DNA of 25,133 nucleotides. It comes from Spirochaetaceae bacterium (GTDB lineage Bacteria; Spirochaetota; Spirochaetia; UBA9216). Shown one piece after another: positions 1-7,101 of this stretch (the stretch's first letter is position 1; the number at the start of each line of letters is the position of its first letter). A program made the translations under genes and the position numbers. The notes under the pieces were generated by a model. The model was not told the origin of the DNA. It searched no databases and saw nothing but the letters and a program-made list of their open reading frames with translations. The DNA lies in NCBI GenBank assembly GCA_028527945.1, contig JAQQAK010000451.1, positions 1-25,133 on the forward strand. The letters run 5' to 3'.

Positions 1-1900
1 GATCCAATGCTGTGGAGCTGTCTTTCTCACGCTTCTCAAATAAGCTGTAAAGTGTTTTCTGCTCAAAATCAGAGTCAGATAAAATCTTTGTAGCCTTCTT
101 AAAGAGAGATTCACGAGATGTATTTTTATTATAGTCAATTATTTCACAGGAAGAAATCAGCTTGGTAAAACGATCTTGCTCATTATCATCCTTTCCGGAA
201 ATAATCTGCTCCATTTCTTCTTTAACCTTTGGAGCAGAAAACTCTGTCGCGGTTAATCTTTCAACAAGCTTAAGCATGTCACGGTTTATTCGGGACGGCC
301 TTTCACTCATTGCGATAGATAGATTGGTATTAAATCCTGAATCAGCTCCTGAGACAGATGCTCCTGGCCTGAATGTTTTCTCGAACTCTTCGTAGATGCT
401 ATCTACCTCTTCTTCAAGACTCTCATCAAAGGCGCCCTTGGACTTAAGACGAGACATAAAATCCTGCTTTTTTTCATCAAGGAAATCAAAAAGCTGTTTC
501 TGATAATTTAAAAGTTTGTTGGTAGGGTACTTATCAAGCCTGCCTGAGGTTCCGGCCTTTAAAATCATTACCTGCTTGTAGACATCTAACGGAGAGTTTT
601 GAGGCTGCTTAAGAATTTCAGTCAGACATTCTCCCCTTTTAAGCTGATTCTTTGTAGCGGCATCAAGATCTGATGAGAACTGCATAAAAGCTGCCAGTTC
701 TCTGAACTGAGCAAGGTCAATTCTGAGAGAACCTGAGGTCTGCTTCATAACCTTAAGCTGCGCGTCACCTCCAACACGGGAGACAGAGATTCCAACATTA
801 ATGGCCGGCCTGAGACCTGAATTAAAAAGGCCTGTTTCAAGGAATATCTGTCCATCTGTGATTGAAATAATATTGGTTGGAATATAAGCAGAAACATCAC
901 CATCCTGAGTTTCAACAATTGGAAGCGCAGTAAGCGAGCCCCCGCCGTTTGCTTCACTCATTTTGGCTGCTCTTTCAAGAAGACGGGAATGTAAATAAAA
1001 AACATCTCCGGGATAAGCCTCACGTCCGGGAGAACGTCTCATAAGAAGAGACAATTCCCGGTAGGCCTGTGAGTGCTTGGTCAAATCATCAAAAATAACC
1101 AGAGCATGTTTTCCATTATCACGAAAATATTCAGCCATGGCTGTAGCCGCGTAGGGAGCCAGGTACTGAAGAGATGCCGGGTCGGAAGCTGTGGCCGCGA
1201 CAACTGTTGTATATTCCATAACACCGTGGCGCTTTAAGGTTTCTATTATCTGAACAACTGAAGAGCGTTTTTGTCCAATTGCTACATAAAAGCAGTAAAC
1301 TTTATCATCAGAATTTGCTGCCTTCTGATTTATAATAGTGTCTATCGCGATGGTGGTTTTTCCGGTTCTTCGGTCACCGATAATAAGCTCACGCTGACCA
1401 CGCCCTATAGGAATCATTGAATCAATTGATTTAAGACCTGTCTGAAGAGGCTCTGAAACATCCTGTCTTTCAATAATACCAGGGCCCTTGGTTTCTACCT
1501 GATTGAAAATATCTGACTGTATTTCACCTAATCCGTCAAGAGCATTTCCGAGGGGATCAACAACACGCCCGAGAAGTGATTCACCGACAGGAACCTGAGC
1601 AACCTTTTTGGTACGTTTAACCCGGCAGCCCTCACGGACTTTTTCATAACCGGAAAAAAGTATAATACCGACGGTTTCTTCTTCAAGGTTCATTACCATA
1701 CCTTCGACATCTTCACCGTCTTCCAGTTCAACTTCGACCAGTTCTCCCATCAAAATATTATCTAATCCCCAAACCTGGGCAATACCATCACCTGCCTGTA
1801 AGACTCTGCCGACCTCTACATCCTGAGTCTGCGGAGCAAATCCGGCAATTTGTGTTTTTAAGACATCCAGCAGTTCGGCCGGTTTAATTTCTTCTCTCAT
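1..1900 (-). CDS. atpA: F1 ATP synthase subunit alpha, 3'-truncated by window, with C-terminal extension
   Basis: This is the alpha subunit of F1 ATP synthase, which forms the alpha3-beta3 catalytic head with non-catalytic nucleotide sites. The ATG at 1900 overlaps the atpH stop by 4 nt, and the reading frame stays open to base 1 (633 residues). The P-loop GDRRTGKT lies at residues 175-182; the usual family sequence is GDRQTGKT, so Gln is replaced by Arg. The later core (AIGQKRSSV, FDDLTKHSQAYR, SLLMRRSPGREAYPGDVFYLHSRLLERA) is standard. The normal C-terminus, around EEFEKTFRPG, falls at residue ~512. The frame then continues for at least 121 residues: a low-complexity linker followed by a segment (about 577-633) containing CEIIDYNKN, SRESLFKKATKIL and FEKREKDSSTALD. 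This spacing resembles the beginning of PTS EIIA type 2 domains. The core call is certain; the nature of the extension is an inference. Confidence 0.95.
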   Translation of the reverse strand, partial: MREEIKPAELLDVLKTQIAGFAPQTQDVEVGRVLQAGDGIAQVWGLDNILMGELVEVELEDGEDVEGMVMNLEEETVGIILFSGYEKVREGCRVKRTKKVAQVPVGESLLGRVVDPLGNALDGLGEIQSDIFNQVETKGPGIIERQDVSEPLQTGLKSIDSMIPIGRGQRELIIGDRRTGKTTIAIDTIINQKAANSDDKVYCFYVAIGQKRSSVVQIIETLKRHGVMEYTTVVAATASDPASLQYLAPYAATAMAEYFRDNGKHALVIFDDLTKHSQAYRELSLLMRRSPGREAYPGDVFYLHSRLLERAAKMSEANGGGSLTALPIVETQDGDVSAYIPTNIISITDGQIFLETGLFNSGLRPAINVGISVSRVGGDAQLKVMKQTSGSLRIDLAQFRELAAFMQFSSDLDAATKNQLKRGECLTEILKQPQNSPLDVYKQVMILKAGTSGRLDKYPTNKLLNYQKQLFDFLDEKKQDFMSRLKSKGAFDESLEEEVDSIYEEFEKTFRPGASVSGADSGFNTNLSIAMSERPSRINRDMLKLVERLTATEFSAPKVKEEMEQIISGKDDNEQDRFTKLISSCEIIDYNKNTSRESLFKKATKILSDSDFEQKTLYSLFEKREKDSSTALD

Positions 1901-2460
1901 ACAGATTTCCTATTTAATGTACGTTTAAAATTTGCCAAGCGGTTTTTAACAGACAGATCCAAAACCCGGTTGTCCCATTGAAAGGTTAAACCTCCAAGTA
2001 AATCTTTACGTACTTTCCATTCAGTTTCAACTTTTCCCGGAATTATATTTTTCAGAGCTTTTTGAATATCCTTCTTAAAATTCTCATCAGGTTCAGACAC
2101 GGTTTCTACAATCACAGGTGTAACCCCATTATATAGAAATAATTCTTTCTGAAGAGCATCTGCCAGAAAAGGCAAAGCTGCCAAACGATTATTTTGCTGA
2201 AGTATAATGACTGTCTTTTGGGTTAATTCTCCCAGATAAGGGAGAACAGCTTTTTCAATAAACATTCGACTTTTTACCATAGAATGATTATCCAAAAGAC
2301 AAAATTCCCTTATTTCCGGAACTTCATCCATGAGTTTATTTAAAGCTTCTATATCCAGTTGAAGCTCATTTAATGCTTCAGGATTTGAGGCCATAGCTTC
2401 TTTTGAGACTTCAAACAGCGCGCTGGCATAGCGTTTAACTACACGGTATCCATCGTTCAT
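1897..2460 (-). CDS. atpH: F1 ATP synthase subunit delta
   Basis: This 187-residue protein is the delta subunit (OSCP homologue), the peripheral-stalk cap that ties the F1 head to the b subunits. It starts with RVVKRYASALFEVSKE, the typical N-terminal helix. Its C-terminal half contains EPDENFKKDIQKAL and a DLLGGLTFQWDNRVLDLSVKNRL stretch matching the conserved GG-hxhx-D-hhDxSvkxrL motif of the family. Length is close to the family norm of ~180. It overlaps atpF by 4 nt upstream and atpA by 4 nt downstream, so translational coupling is likely. Confidence 0.95.
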   Translation of the reverse strand: MNDGYRVVKRYASALFEVSKEAMASNPEALNELQLDIEALNKLMDEVPEIREFCLLDNHSMVKSRMFIEKAVLPYLGELTQKTVIILQQNNRLAALPFLADALQKELFLYNGVTPVIVETVSEPDENFKKDIQKALKNIIPGKVETEWKVRKDLLGGLTFQWDNRVLDLSVKNRLANFKRTLNRKSV

Positions 2461-2939
2461 AATTTATTAACCAGTTCTCGGGAAATCTCCCGTTCCTTTT
2501 CTCCAACAACAGTCATGCCTACGACCTCTTCTGTGGCAGAGCAGATAATATCCGCAAGCTCCCCTTTCAAAGATTCAAGCATGGCACCACGTTCCTGTTC
2601 TGCCTGAATACGTGCCTGGTTTAAAATTTCAGAGGCTTCTTTCTCAGCCTGTTTGGCAAGTTTCTGACGAAGCTCTTCACCCTCCTGACGGATTCTTAAA
2701 AGCATTTCATCAGCTTTGACTTCTGCCTTCTTAAGGATTTCATCCCTTTCGGATTCCATATCTTTAAGGCGTTTTTCAACTTCAGCTGTTTTATCTACAG
2801 ATGAATGAATGTAATCCTCACGTTCCTGAAGATTCTTCAGAATCGCCGGGATTACATAACGGGCTAATATAAAGAATAAGATTCCAAATGTTATCCATGT
2901 CCAGATTGCTAAACCCGGCTCTAACTTAAAGAGATCCAT
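2457..2939 (-). CDS. atpF: Fo ATP synthase subunit b
   Basis: This 160-residue subunit b forms the peripheral stalk. One N-terminal transmembrane helix (about residues 11-31, AIWTWITFGILFFILARYVI) is followed by a long charged amphipathic coiled coil, rich in Glu, Lys, Arg and Ala, to the C-terminus. A single copy is present, so a homodimeric stalk is expected unless a b' gene lies elsewhere. The start is 7 nt after the atpE stop and no strong Shine-Dalgarno sequence is visible, suggesting coupled translation. The stop overlaps the atpH start by 4 nt. Confidence 0.94.
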   Translation of the reverse strand: MDLFKLEPGLAIWTWITFGILFFILARYVIPAILKNLQEREDYIHSSVDKTAEVEKRLKDMESERDEILKKAEVKADEMLLRIRQEGEELRQKLAKQAEKEASEILNQARIQAEQERGAMLESLKGELADIICSATEEVVGMTVVGEKEREISRELVNKL

Positions 2940-2946
2940 AAGCGCT

Positions 2947-3174
2947 CTATTTGAAAATAACCAGTAAAGCTACAATTGCCCCGAAAAAAGCCAAACCTTC
3001 AATAAGAGCCGCCATTAGAATCATGTTTGTTCTGATATCTTTCTTTTCTGACGGCTGTCTTGAAATAGCCTCCATAGCACGACCGCCAATTATACCAATA
3101 CCAATTCCTCCACCAGCAATACCAAGGCCGGCTCCAATTACTGCAATTGCTTTAGCTAATAAAGATAAATCCAT
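2947..3174 (-). CDS. atpE: Fo ATP synthase subunit c (proteolipid)
   Basis: This 75-residue hairpin protein forms the rotor ring. Helix 1 is glycine-rich (residues 10-31, with GAGLGIAGGGIGIGIIGG). The polar loop carries RQPSEKKD, and helix 2 holds the ion-binding Glu59 in ALIEGLAFFGAIVALL. Known Na+-coupled rings have a Gln in helix 1 and a Ser or Thr right after the Glu. Here these positions are Ile27 and Gly60, so proton coupling is predicted. A clear ribosome binding site (GAGGAG, 6 nt before ATG) fits the high expression needed for a multi-copy subunit. Confidence 0.96.
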   Translation of the reverse strand: MDLSLLAKAIAVIGAGLGIAGGGIGIGIIGGRAMEAISRQPSEKKDIRTNMILMAALIEGLAFFGAIVALLVIFK

Positions 3175-3242
3175 GTTTTTCTCCTCAATTTTAATAAACA
3201 GGAAAGCTTAAAAACTGAATTTTCAAGTTCTCCCAAAATCTA

Positions 3243-4088
3243 TTATTCATGCTCACTGGCATTGGAAATAAAGATGCAACTTAAAAGCGTAAACACCAAA
3301 GCTTGAAGAACATCAATCAACACTTCAAGAAGATATGTGAACGCCGCGAATGGAACAGAAACAAATCCCATAAAAGGACTGACAATAATTATCAGAACCA
3401 GAAAAGATAGAATGGCCATATGCCCGGCAAACATATTTGCGAAAAGTCGGATAGCCAAAACCATAGATTTTGTAAAAATGCTTAAAAACTCCAAAAAAGC
3501 AACAAAAAGACCTATACCGAGTCCTGTTCCGGAAGGATAAAGGTTCTTGAAAAAGTCTTTGACACCTATTTCTTTAAAACCAACAACAAAGGTTAAAATA
3601 AGTACCATTATTGCCAGAGCGCCAGTAACATTAATATTTCCGGTTGCTGTTTTAAAAGCTGGAATGAGTCCTATAAGGTTTGCGGTTAAAAGGAAAAGAA
3701 AAAGTGTAGAATAAAATGGAAGCCACTTTCGCCCCCGCTCTTCTCCCATTACAGGATAAACAATGTCATCGCGAACAAATAAAATTAAAGATTCAAGTGC
3801 AATTTGAGTTTTTTTAGGTTTTAGAACCTGCTTTTTGGAAAAAGCCAGATAAAAAATTGCGATAAGCGCTGTTGTAATAAAAAGCATTAAGAGATGAACA
3901 GTAAAATGCTCAGGAAGATTGATTTCAGGGATATATGGAAAAATATCCCATCCGTGGCCGTTTAATACATGACTGGAAAGAGCAGAAGATACATTATCTT
4001 CGGCAAATAATGGCTGAGCAAAAAAGAATAAGCATAATGGAACGATCTTGCCAAGAACATTTTTCAGAACAGTTTTACACCGACCCAT
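3243..4088 (-). CDS. atpB: Fo ATP synthase subunit a
   Basis: This 281-residue subunit a forms the stator ion channel against the c ring. The essential arginine is Arg214 in the conserved SMVLAIRLFANMFAGH segment. Several hydrophobic helices follow, ending in a YLLEVLIDVLQALVFTLLSCIFI helix. The N-terminus (residues 1-29, basic then hydrophobic, ending PLFAED) looks like a cleavable signal sequence, a feature seen in a subset of bacterial a subunits. The frame is open upstream to 4232, but I choose the ATG at 4088: GGAGGAG sits 4 nt ahead of it, and the upstream codons coincide with the promoter -35 and -10. No atpI-like gene precedes it in this window. Confidence 0.95.
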   Translation of the reverse strand: MGRCKTVLKNVLGKIVPLCLFFFAQPLFAEDNVSSALSSHVLNGHGWDIFPYIPEINLPEHFTVHLLMLFITTALIAIFYLAFSKKQVLKPKKTQIALESLILFVRDDIVYPVMGEERGRKWLPFYSTLFLFLLTANLIGLIPAFKTATGNINVTGALAIMVLILTFVVGFKEIGVKDFFKNLYPSGTGLGIGLFVAFLEFLSIFTKSMVLAIRLFANMFAGHMAILSFLVLIIIVSPFMGFVSVPFAAFTYLLEVLIDVLQALVFTLLSCIFISNASEHE

Positions 4089-4203
4089 AAACTCCTCCAC
4101 TTTAGTTTTAATTAATAACCCTATAAAACACGTGGACAAAAGGACACAAAAGTCTACATAAGTCTTCTTTTGTCTATCATATTCCTTCAAATTATTAATA
4201 AGA

Positions 4204-4232
4204 ATGATAAAAAAACTCATACTCTGTGTCAA
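4204..4232 (-). promoter_or_regulatory. sigma70-type promoter of the atp operon
   Basis: On the minus strand the -35 is TTGACA (4232-4227), followed by a 17-bp spacer and the -10 TATCAT (4209-4204). This is close to consensus. It predicts transcription from about 4197 and a leader of roughly 110 nt before the atpB ATG. The leader contains an inverted repeat, ACAAAAG with CTTTTGT, whose role is unknown. Confidence 0.7.
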
Positions 4233-4344
4233 GCAAATTCTAAAATTTAAACTAATTAAAGATGAAAAATGAAGATTTATCAGTTTTCAGACTGAAATCA
4301 GAAAGAAATTCTATACCTCAGTACATTCTTACCCTCTAACTATA

Positions 4345-4373
4345 TTGCCCTTAACTAATTTTTTATATATTAT
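4345..4373 (+). promoter_or_regulatory. Candidate promoter of the exported protein at 4382
   Basis: TTGCCC (4345-4350), a 17-bp spacer and TATTAT (4368-4373) form a reasonable sigma70 promoter. The start codon at 4382 lies only 8 bases after the -10 and no Shine-Dalgarno sequence precedes it. The transcript may therefore be leaderless. Confidence 0.45.
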
Positions 4374-4381
4374 AACAAAAC

Positions 4382-5008
4382 ATGATAATCAGAAACTCAA
4401 GAAAATTTTTATTGTTACTTCTTTTAATTTTAATCACCGGAAACCTTTTTGCTGAAAATAAAAAACTTAGATTTTCAGGCACAGGAGGGTTATCTATTCA
4501 AAATGAATTACTGGGACAGGAGCTTACATCTAATGCTGCAGTTACAGGTGGAGCCGGTTTTGCGATAGCTTACCCAGTAAGCAGTATTGAAAAACTCATG
4601 AATGTCGAATTATCAATATCAAACTGGTATAATGTTTTTCCATATCAGGAAAGATATGCGCAAAGTTTAAGATTTGGATTTGGAATACGTGTTTTCTGTA
4701 ACGCATTTAATACCATCCGCCCATACTTTACCCATGATATAACTTCATGTGTGTTATGGGTTTCAGACCGAGATAATTATGCTTCATCATATGGGATTTT
4801 GTTAGGGCTGGGCATTGATGTGCCTTTACCTAAAAAATATATTAAAACGTCAGTAAAACGAACCGAATCATCTTCTATATTCTTTGACATTTCTTACAAT
4901 ACTTTCAAGGTTGGAGATTTCACTTCAGATCCTGAAAAAATCAGCTTCATTTCCGCTTCTGCAGGATTTTCATGGCTGCTTCCGCAAAAGAAAAAAGCAA
5001 CGACTTAG
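4382..5008 (+). CDS. Exported hypothetical protein, probable small outer-membrane beta-barrel
   Basis: This 208-residue protein of unknown function has a clear signal peptide: basic NSRK, a leucine-rich core LLLLLLILITG, then NLFAEN with probable cleavage after FA at about residue 25. The mature part alternates hydrophobic and polar residues and is rich in Gly, Ser, Tyr and Phe (for example GGAGFAIAYPV, SLRFGFGIRVF, GILLGLGIDVPL, ISFISASAGFSWLL), typical of outer-membrane beta strands. The C-terminus is basic (PQKKKATT) rather than ending in a barrel-type Phe. It is transcribed divergently from the atp operon and no partner is evident. I do not recognise the family. The start is favoured because any later Met would remove the signal peptide. 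Confidence 0.6.
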   Translation: MIIRNSRKFLLLLLLILITGNLFAENKKLRFSGTGGLSIQNELLGQELTSNAAVTGGAGFAIAYPVSSIEKLMNVELSISNWYNVFPYQERYAQSLRFGFGIRVFCNAFNTIRPYFTHDITSCVLWVSDRDNYASSYGILLGLGIDVPLPKKYIKTSVKRTESSSIFFDISYNTFKVGDFTSDPEKISFISASAGFSWLLPQKKKATT

Positions 5009-5196
5009 AGAAGCTTTTAAAAGGTTATTAATGTTGAAAATGATTTGTTTTTGATTCAAAGACAAAATCAAAACCTAAGACCACTTTCAGGTCTCAAAGA
5101 GTCTAAAGCTCTGATCTTAATTTAAATAATGAAATTTTATAGCTTGTTATACTTAAGACAATTATCTAATGTTGTAACTTTCTCTTCAAAACCTCA

Positions 5197-6000
5197 TTAG
5201 AAAATTCCAAGACTTTCAGGAACAAGTTTTGCGTCACTACGTCTTACAGGAATTACAGATAAGATTCCTTCATGGCTGAATATATTGGCCTCAACACCAT
5301 AAACTTCTTCAATATTTTCTTTTGTAAAAATTTCTTCAGGCGCGCCACAAGCGAAAACAATGCCGTCTTTCATCATAATTATTTTATCAGCATAACGTGA
5401 GGCAAGATTGAGGTCATGAATAACCATAAGAACCCCGATTCCCCTTTTATGTACTGAATTATGTATTATTTCCATAACCTCAAGCTGATGAGCAATATCA
5501 AGAGCAGAGGTTGGTTCATCAAGAAGAAGTAATTCAGGTTGCTGCGCAAGAGCCCTGGCAATAAGAACACGTTGCTGCTGTCCTCCTGAGAGACAGTTAT
5601 ATTCATTCATAGAAAGATTAGCGAGCCCCATCTGCTCAAGAACATCCGCAACAATATCAATATCATCATCACTACAACGCCATGAGTAATGAGGCTTTCG
5701 CCCCATCATTACAGTGTCAAAAACAGAAGCTGAAAAAAGTTGAGAGCTGCTCTGCGGAACATAACCTATGAGCCTCGCAATTTCTATACGGCTTAATTTG
5801 GAAGAATTTGTTCCATCAAAAATAATATTACCGCTTTGGGGAGGCTGAAGACCTTCAATACACTTTACAAGTGTACTTTTACCACTTCCATTAGGCCCCA
5901 ACACACAAACAATATCAGTTTCTTTTAAGTCAAGATTAATTCCCTTAAGAACATCCTTTCCGGGATATGAAAAATATAAATCTTCTACTTTAACCCTCAT
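5197..6000 (-). CDS. FecE/BtuD-type ABC transporter ATPase (metal-chelate family)
   Basis: This is a 267-residue ATPase of the iron-siderophore/cobalamin/heme importer family. Walker A is GPNGSGKST (residues ~35-43), the signature is LSGGQQQRV, Walker B is LLLLDEPTSALD, and the H-loop is VIHDLNLA, all intact. The phrase IGYVPQSSSQLFSASVFDTVMMGRKPH is characteristic of the FecE/FepC group. It overlaps the FecCD permease gene by 4 nt and is the last gene of the feo operon. The actual cargo (siderophore, heme, cobalamin or another chelate) cannot be read from the sequence, and no periplasmic binding protein is encoded nearby. Confidence 0.88.
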   Translation of the reverse strand: MRVKVEDLYFSYPGKDVLKGINLDLKETDIVCVLGPNGSGKSTLVKCIEGLQPPQSGNIIFDGTNSSKLSRIEIARLIGYVPQSSSQLFSASVFDTVMMGRKPHYSWRCSDDDIDIVADVLEQMGLANLSMNEYNCLSGGQQQRVLIARALAQQPELLLLDEPTSALDIAHQLEVMEIIHNSVHKRGIGVLMVIHDLNLASRYADKIIMMKDGIVFACGAPEEIFTKENIEEVYGVEANIFSHEGILSVIPVRRSDAKLVPESLGIF

Positions 6001-7082
6001 GAAAGTCCCCCGTTCTTTTTCATTATCAAATAAATAAATAGCGGCACACCAAGAAAGGCTGTTACCGCTCCTACCGGAAGAATAACCGGAGACATTATAG
6101 TTCTTGCAATCGTATCTGCAAGAACTAAAAGAACTGCTCCGACAAGCCCCGCAGCAGGAACAAGTATTCGGTTATCGTTACCTATAATCATTCGCACTAG
6201 ATGCGGCGCAACAAGCCCTATAAAACCAATTGTTCCAGTAAAGCTTACTATACCTGCAACCATTATAGTACAAACTACCATTGTAAAGATTCTTGTTCCC
6301 TGAACATTGATCCCAAGGCTCTTGGCGCTGGCATCTCCGGTATTCATAATATTAAGATCTCCGGATTTCCAGATAAGAAGGATTTCGCCAACAAAAACAA
6401 TAGGCGCGGTAATAGATATCTTATTCCAATCAGCCTTGCCAAGATCTCCCACAGTCCAGAAAACAGCCGCCTTGACAGCTTCTGAATCACCAAAATACTG
6501 AATTATCGTTGTCATAGCCTGAAAGAAAAACAGGAGTGCAAGACCAGTTAGTACCATTGATTCAGGAGAAGCCCCTCTTCTTCCAGAGATAGCAAGAATT
6601 AATCCTGAAGAAAGTACTGAAAAAATAAAAGCATTTCCTATAATGAGATATGAGCCGCCCAGCACTCCCACCCCAAGAATAATAGCAAGAGAAGCTCCAA
6701 AGCCTGCAGCCGAAGATATTCCCAGCATATACGGATCGGCAAGAGGATTCTTTAAAACAACCTGCATTGTGGCACCGGCAGACCCCAGAGCAATTCCGGC
6801 AAGAACGCCCATAATAATCCGCGGAAGTCTTAACTTCCAGATAATTATTTCAGAATTCCCGGCATTGGCAGCATTAGCGAGCCCTGGAATGAGTTTTCTG
6901 AAAAGCGTTTTATACACATCTGCAAATGAAATATCAGCCGAACCAAACGCTACAGCAAGCCCAATTAACACAATAACCACAGGTATCAAGGCTATAATAA
7001 AAAGCCTCTTTCGTAGTCGATGTTTTTCATACGCATCTTTTATATTCTGACTATGATTTCTTAATGCATCAACACTTGACAT
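5997..7082 (-). CDS. FecCD/BtuC-type ABC transporter permease
   Basis: This 361-residue inner-membrane permease belongs to the FecCD family, whose members homodimerise with ~10 transmembrane helices per chain. Diagnostic segments are WKLRLPRIIMGVLAGIALGSAGATMQ, KNPLADPYMLGISSAAGFGA, and GFIGLVAPHLVRMIIGNDNR near the ATPase-coupling helix. The N-terminus has a ~28-residue charged cytoplasmic leader before the first helix, somewhat longer than usual. The gene begins 19 nt after feoB and ends overlapping the ATPase gene. It therefore appears co-transcribed with ferrous-iron uptake genes, suggesting a common metal signal controls both. Confidence 0.88.
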   Translation of the reverse strand: MSSVDALRNHSQNIKDAYEKHRLRKRLFIIALIPVVIVLIGLAVAFGSADISFADVYKTLFRKLIPGLANAANAGNSEIIIWKLRLPRIIMGVLAGIALGSAGATMQVVLKNPLADPYMLGISSAAGFGASLAIILGVGVLGGSYLIIGNAFIFSVLSSGLILAISGRRGASPESMVLTGLALLFFFQAMTTIIQYFGDSEAVKAAVFWTVGDLGKADWNKISITAPIVFVGEILLIWKSGDLNIMNTGDASAKSLGINVQGTRIFTMVVCTIMVAGIVSFTGTIGFIGLVAPHLVRMIIGNDNRILVPAAGLVGAVLLVLADTIARTIMSPVILPVGAVTAFLGVPLFIYLIMKKNGGLS

Positions 7083-7101
7083 AAAACTCTAATTAACTCC
7101 C

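Noticed and set aside
2947..3174. Sodium-coupled c ring
   Set aside because: The helix-1 Gln and the Ser/Thr after the ion-binding Glu, both needed for Na+ coordination, are absent (Ile27 and Gly60).
2951..3211. Plus-strand open frame opposite atpE
   Set aside because: Shadow frame of the c-subunit gene; proline/isoleucine-rich with no motif or ribosome site.
4089..4232. N-terminal 48-residue extension of the a subunit from a TTG codon
   Set aside because: The codons TTG ACA are the promoter -35, and a strong ribosome site marks the ATG at 4088.
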